The notes under the pieces were generated by a model. That model was not told the DNA's origin, did no database searches, and saw only the letters and a program-made list of their open reading frames with translations. Source: GH45 sp046704385 (GTDB lineage Bacteria > Bacteroidota > Bacteroidia > Bacteroidales > SZUA-534). Taken from it: a DNA stretch of 17,359 nt. The stretch is from positions 1 through 17,359 of the forward strand of contig JBJKSB010000037.1 of NCBI GenBank assembly GCA_046704385.1, written 5' to 3'. Positions 14,567 to 17,359 of this stretch are shown here, one piece after another (the stretch's first letter is position 1; each line of letters begins with the position of its first letter). Made by a program: the position numbers and the translations under genes.

Positions 14567-17236
14567 ATGCCCTATAAGAAAATATTCAGCTTTTTATTGC
14601 TTTTGTTAACTGTGCAAATTTTAAGCGCTAAAGATCTTAAGGAACTTGAAAATGACCTGAAAAAAGTTTCAAATGATCAGGACAAAGCCCGGATTTTAAA
14701 TCAGATTGGTACCAAACATCGTGATATTGGTGATTTTGATGTGGCCATTGATTATCACTTTAAAGCGCTTGACTTATACGAAAACCTGAACGACCAGATG
14801 GGTCAGGCAGAATCGTTCAATTTGTTAGGCGGAGTATACTGGAGATTAAACGATTTTGAACAGGCTACTCATTATTATACCCTGGCTTTGCAGATACGTG
14901 AAAATAACGACAATATTGAGGAAAGGGCAAAAATACTCAACAACCTGGGTTTATGCAGCAGCAGTACAGGCGATTATGAAACAGCACTACAATATTATTA
15001 CAGGGCTTTAGGCGACTGGCTGAAAAAGGATAATAAGGCCGAAATGGCAACCACCCTTAACCAGATTGGTAATGTGTTTTTAAAAAGAAATGTACCCGAT
15101 TCAGCTTTATCATTCTATACTAAGGCATTGAATATCAGGCAAAGTTTGCAAGATACCATTGAAATAGCATCAATGCTGAATAATTTTGCAACGTTATATA
15201 AAAATCAGAAAGACTTTAAAAAAGCTGTTCAATATCTTGAAAAATCCATAGAATTATTAAAACAGACCGATGATAAAGTACAACTGGCAGCCAATTATAA
15301 TAACCTTGGCGGAGTTTATTGGTCGAATAAAGAGTATAAAAAAAGCCTTGAAAACTATCTGATATCTTTAACACTACGTGAGGGAATTGGTGATAAACCG
15401 GTTATAGCCTCAACCATGAATAATATTGGCCTTATTTATAAAGACCTTGGCAATTATGAAAAAGCTTTGGAATATTACGAACAATCGTTGAAATATTATA
15501 AAGAAGCAGGTGACCAGTTTTCAGAATCGAATGCCCTCAATTTTATTGGTGGAGTATATTGGCAGTCGGGCGAGTACCGTAAAGCACTTGATTATTATAA
15601 CCAATCGTTTGCCCTTAGGGCCAGGGTGGGGGATAAAAAATATATGGCCAGGTCGCATACTAATATAGCTTTGGTGTACCGTAGTTTAAAGGAACAGGAC
15701 AGTTCATTGGTTGAATATCAGAATGCCTTGTCCATTTATAAAGAAATAGGGGATCAAAAAAATGCTGCTGCAACGCTGAACAGTATAGGAAGTTTGTACC
15801 GTACCTTTAATCAGAATCAAATGGCCATGCAGTATTATACTATGGCTCTGGAATTAAGGAAGGATATTAACGATATTAATGGCGAAGCCTATTCGAGTTT
15901 GAGCATGGGTAGTACTTATATGGCTGAAGGTGATTATAAATCTGCTTTATCAAATTTTAAACAGGCGTTGGCTATTTCGCAGGAATTAAACGATCAGAGT
16001 CTCGAGAAAGATGCCGTGGGTTATCTTTCGAAAGTGTACGCCGCTTTAGGCGATTATAAACAGGCTTACGACAATTTCACACAATTTACTAAAATAAAAG
16101 ATGAGATATTAAACGGTGAAAGCATTAAGCGCATCGCGGATATGCAGATACGTTACGAGACTGAGAAAAAGGAGCGTGAGTTACAGGAGAAAAGTATTGA
16201 AGTAATTCAGCAAAAGGAAAAGAACCGCAGACAATCATTGTTAATATATTTTGGTATTGGTTTACTTCTTATCGTTTCGGTTTTTGCATTTTTAATCGGT
16301 CGGCAAAATCGTAAAATAAAAAGGGCTAATGAATTGCTGGAAATTAAGAACCAGGAAATCCTGCAACAGAAAGAAGAGATTATGGCTCAGCGTGATGCTA
16401 TTGAAGAACAGAAAAATGAAATTGAAAAACAACGCGATGTTGCTGAAAAGCAGCGTGACCAGATAGCTAATCAAAATCAGAAGATTACCGACAGTATTGA
16501 ATATGCCAGCCGGATACAATCTGCGGTATTGCCTCCCAAATCGCTGATTGAGAATATTCTGCCAGATTCTTTCATCATGTATAAACCTCGCGATATTGTT
16601 AGTGGTGATTTTTATTTTATCAGAAAATCAAAAAACAAAGTAGTGGCTGCAGCTTTTGACTGCACCGGCCATGGAGTTCCCGGCGCATTTATGAGCATGT
16701 TGGGAATGAGCTTATTGACTGAAATTGTAGGAAATAAGCAATTTGAGAATGCGGCTGATATTTTGGAGATTATGCGTGAAAATATAAAAAGTTCGTTGCA
16801 CCAGACAGGTGGTGACGATGATAAAACATCGGATGGTATGGATTGTGCGTTATGTATCATCGATTTTGACAATAAAGTACTTGATTTTGCCGGAGCTAAT
16901 AATCCTTTAATAATTGTCAGAAATCAGGAAATGATTGAATACCCCGGCGACAGGCAACCCATTGGAATTCACCTGGTGGAGGAAACTCCTTATACAAATA
17001 ATAAAATTGAAATTATGCCAAACGATATGCTCTATATGTTCAGCGATGGATATTATGATCAGTTTGGCGGTAAAAACGGGCGCAAGCTTTTCATGCGGAA
17101 TTTCAAAGCTTACCTGATGGAAGTTCATGCCTTACCGGTTAAAGAACAAAAAACCAGTCTCGAAACTTCATTTAACAATTGGAGAGGAAACCAGAGGCAA
17201 ATTGATGACGTGGTTGTTATGGGGATTAAAATATAA
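14567..17236 (+). CDS. TPR-repeat, membrane-anchored SpoIIE-type PP2C phosphatase
   Basis: 889 residues. Signal peptide at 1-21 (MPYKKIFSFLLLLLTVQILS). About 12 TPR repeats with a regular 40-residue period span roughly 40-520 (for example NNIGLIYKDLGNYEKALEYY), predicted periplasmic. A transmembrane helix at about 558-580 (LLIYFGIGLLLIVSVFAFLI) is followed by a cytoplasmic heptad coiled coil at about 589-655 (EILQQKEEIMAQRDAIEEQK). The SpoIIE phosphatase domain covers about 642-889, with predicted metal-binding residues D681 (SGDFYF), D698 (AFDCTGHGVPGA), D756 (SDGMD), D827 (FSDGYYDQFG) and D880/D881 (QIDDVVVMG). All are present, so it should be active. This is a one-component sensor: the outside repeats sense something and the inside domain dephosphorylates Ser/Thr targets, perhaps an anti-sigma antagonist. 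No target gene is adjacent. Confidence 0.93.
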   Translation: MPYKKIFSFLLLLLTVQILSAKDLKELENDLKKVSNDQDKARILNQIGTKHRDIGDFDVAIDYHFKALDLYENLNDQMGQAESFNLLGGVYWRLNDFEQATHYYTLALQIRENNDNIEERAKILNNLGLCSSSTGDYETALQYYYRALGDWLKKDNKAEMATTLNQIGNVFLKRNVPDSALSFYTKALNIRQSLQDTIEIASMLNNFATLYKNQKDFKKAVQYLEKSIELLKQTDDKVQLAANYNNLGGVYWSNKEYKKSLENYLISLTLREGIGDKPVIASTMNNIGLIYKDLGNYEKALEYYEQSLKYYKEAGDQFSESNALNFIGGVYWQSGEYRKALDYYNQSFALRARVGDKKYMARSHTNIALVYRSLKEQDSSLVEYQNALSIYKEIGDQKNAAATLNSIGSLYRTFNQNQMAMQYYTMALELRKDINDINGEAYSSLSMGSTYMAEGDYKSALSNFKQALAISQELNDQSLEKDAVGYLSKVYAALGDYKQAYDNFTQFTKIKDEILNGESIKRIADMQIRYETEKKERELQEKSIEVIQQKEKNRRQSLLIYFGIGLLLIVSVFAFLIGRQNRKIKRANELLEIKNQEILQQKEEIMAQRDAIEEQKNEIEKQRDVAEKQRDQIANQNQKITDSIEYASRIQSAVLPPKSLIENILPDSFIMYKPRDIVSGDFYFIRKSKNKVVAAAFDCTGHGVPGAFMSMLGMSLLTEIVGNKQFENAADILEIMRENIKSSLHQTGGDDDKTSDGMDCALCIIDFDNKVLDFAGANNPLIIVRNQEMIEYPGDRQPIGIHLVEETPYTNNKIEIMPNDMLYMFSDGYYDQFGGKNGRKLFMRNFKAYLMEVHALPVKEQKTSLETSFNNWRGNQRQIDDVVVMGIKI

Positions 17237-17359
17237 TATGTCTATCGGGAATCAGTAATAACATTCTTATAATTTATAGAAACTGAAGCTATTAGCAATC
17301 TTTCAAATATTTTCTCACCATAGTATCGTCGATTTACTTTGTAGCAAAATTCATCTAAA

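Noticed and set aside
1..17359. tRNA or rRNA genes, CRISPR arrays, insertion sequences, prophage genes
   Set aside because: None recognised on either strand; no transposase or integrase motif and no regularly spaced repeats.

Overview
The window looks like ordinary Bacteroidota chromosome, probably from the Marinilabiliales/Prolixibacteraceae side of the phylum, although rank below phylum is a guess. The evidence is AT-rich DNA, starts without Shine-Dalgarno sites, several TAnnTTTG-like -7 promoter elements, a type IX secretion (T9SS) sorting domain, SusC-type 'DEVVVxGYG' motifs, and a DPE2-like 4-alpha-glucanotransferase with starch-binding modules.

Layout. 1-2579: malQ/DPE2-like glucanotransferase, whose first CBM20 module is cut by an in-frame stop at 9-11 near the window edge. 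2611-3372: a compact higBA toxin-antitoxin cassette with its own operator, promoter and terminator. 3414-4223: a secreted MORN-repeat protein. 4293-5390: mnmA (tRNA 2-thiolation). 5490-7536 (minus): an ECF sigma factor followed by a membrane anti-sigma-like protein that carries a carboxypeptidase-regulatory-like domain, a SusC-type TonB-box segment and a TonB C-terminal domain. Divergent to it, 7717-9617: a YfbK-type VWA protein split into two frames by a 23-bp tandem duplication. 9618-10493: a gene-free stretch rich in REP-like hairpins and inverted repeats. 10494-14242: an overlapping three-gene run of lipoprotein, T9SS-exported subtilisin-like protease and xseA. 14243-14566: a gene-free spacer with an inverted repeat that shares its core with one in the earlier repeat region. 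14567-17236: a large TPR/transmembrane/coiled-coil/SpoIIE phosphatase. 17237-17359: no gene seen.

How the parts may work together. The sigma factor, the anti-sigma-like protein and the VWA protein form the most interesting unit. The two non-sigma proteins carry the same regulatory-domain plus TonB-box module without a beta-barrel, and the VWA gene is currently frame-broken by a repeat that slippage between direct 10-mers could remove. This could be a pseudogene, a reversible on/off switch or an assembly artefact; the sequence alone cannot separate these. The other genes are recognisable housekeeping or accessory genes.
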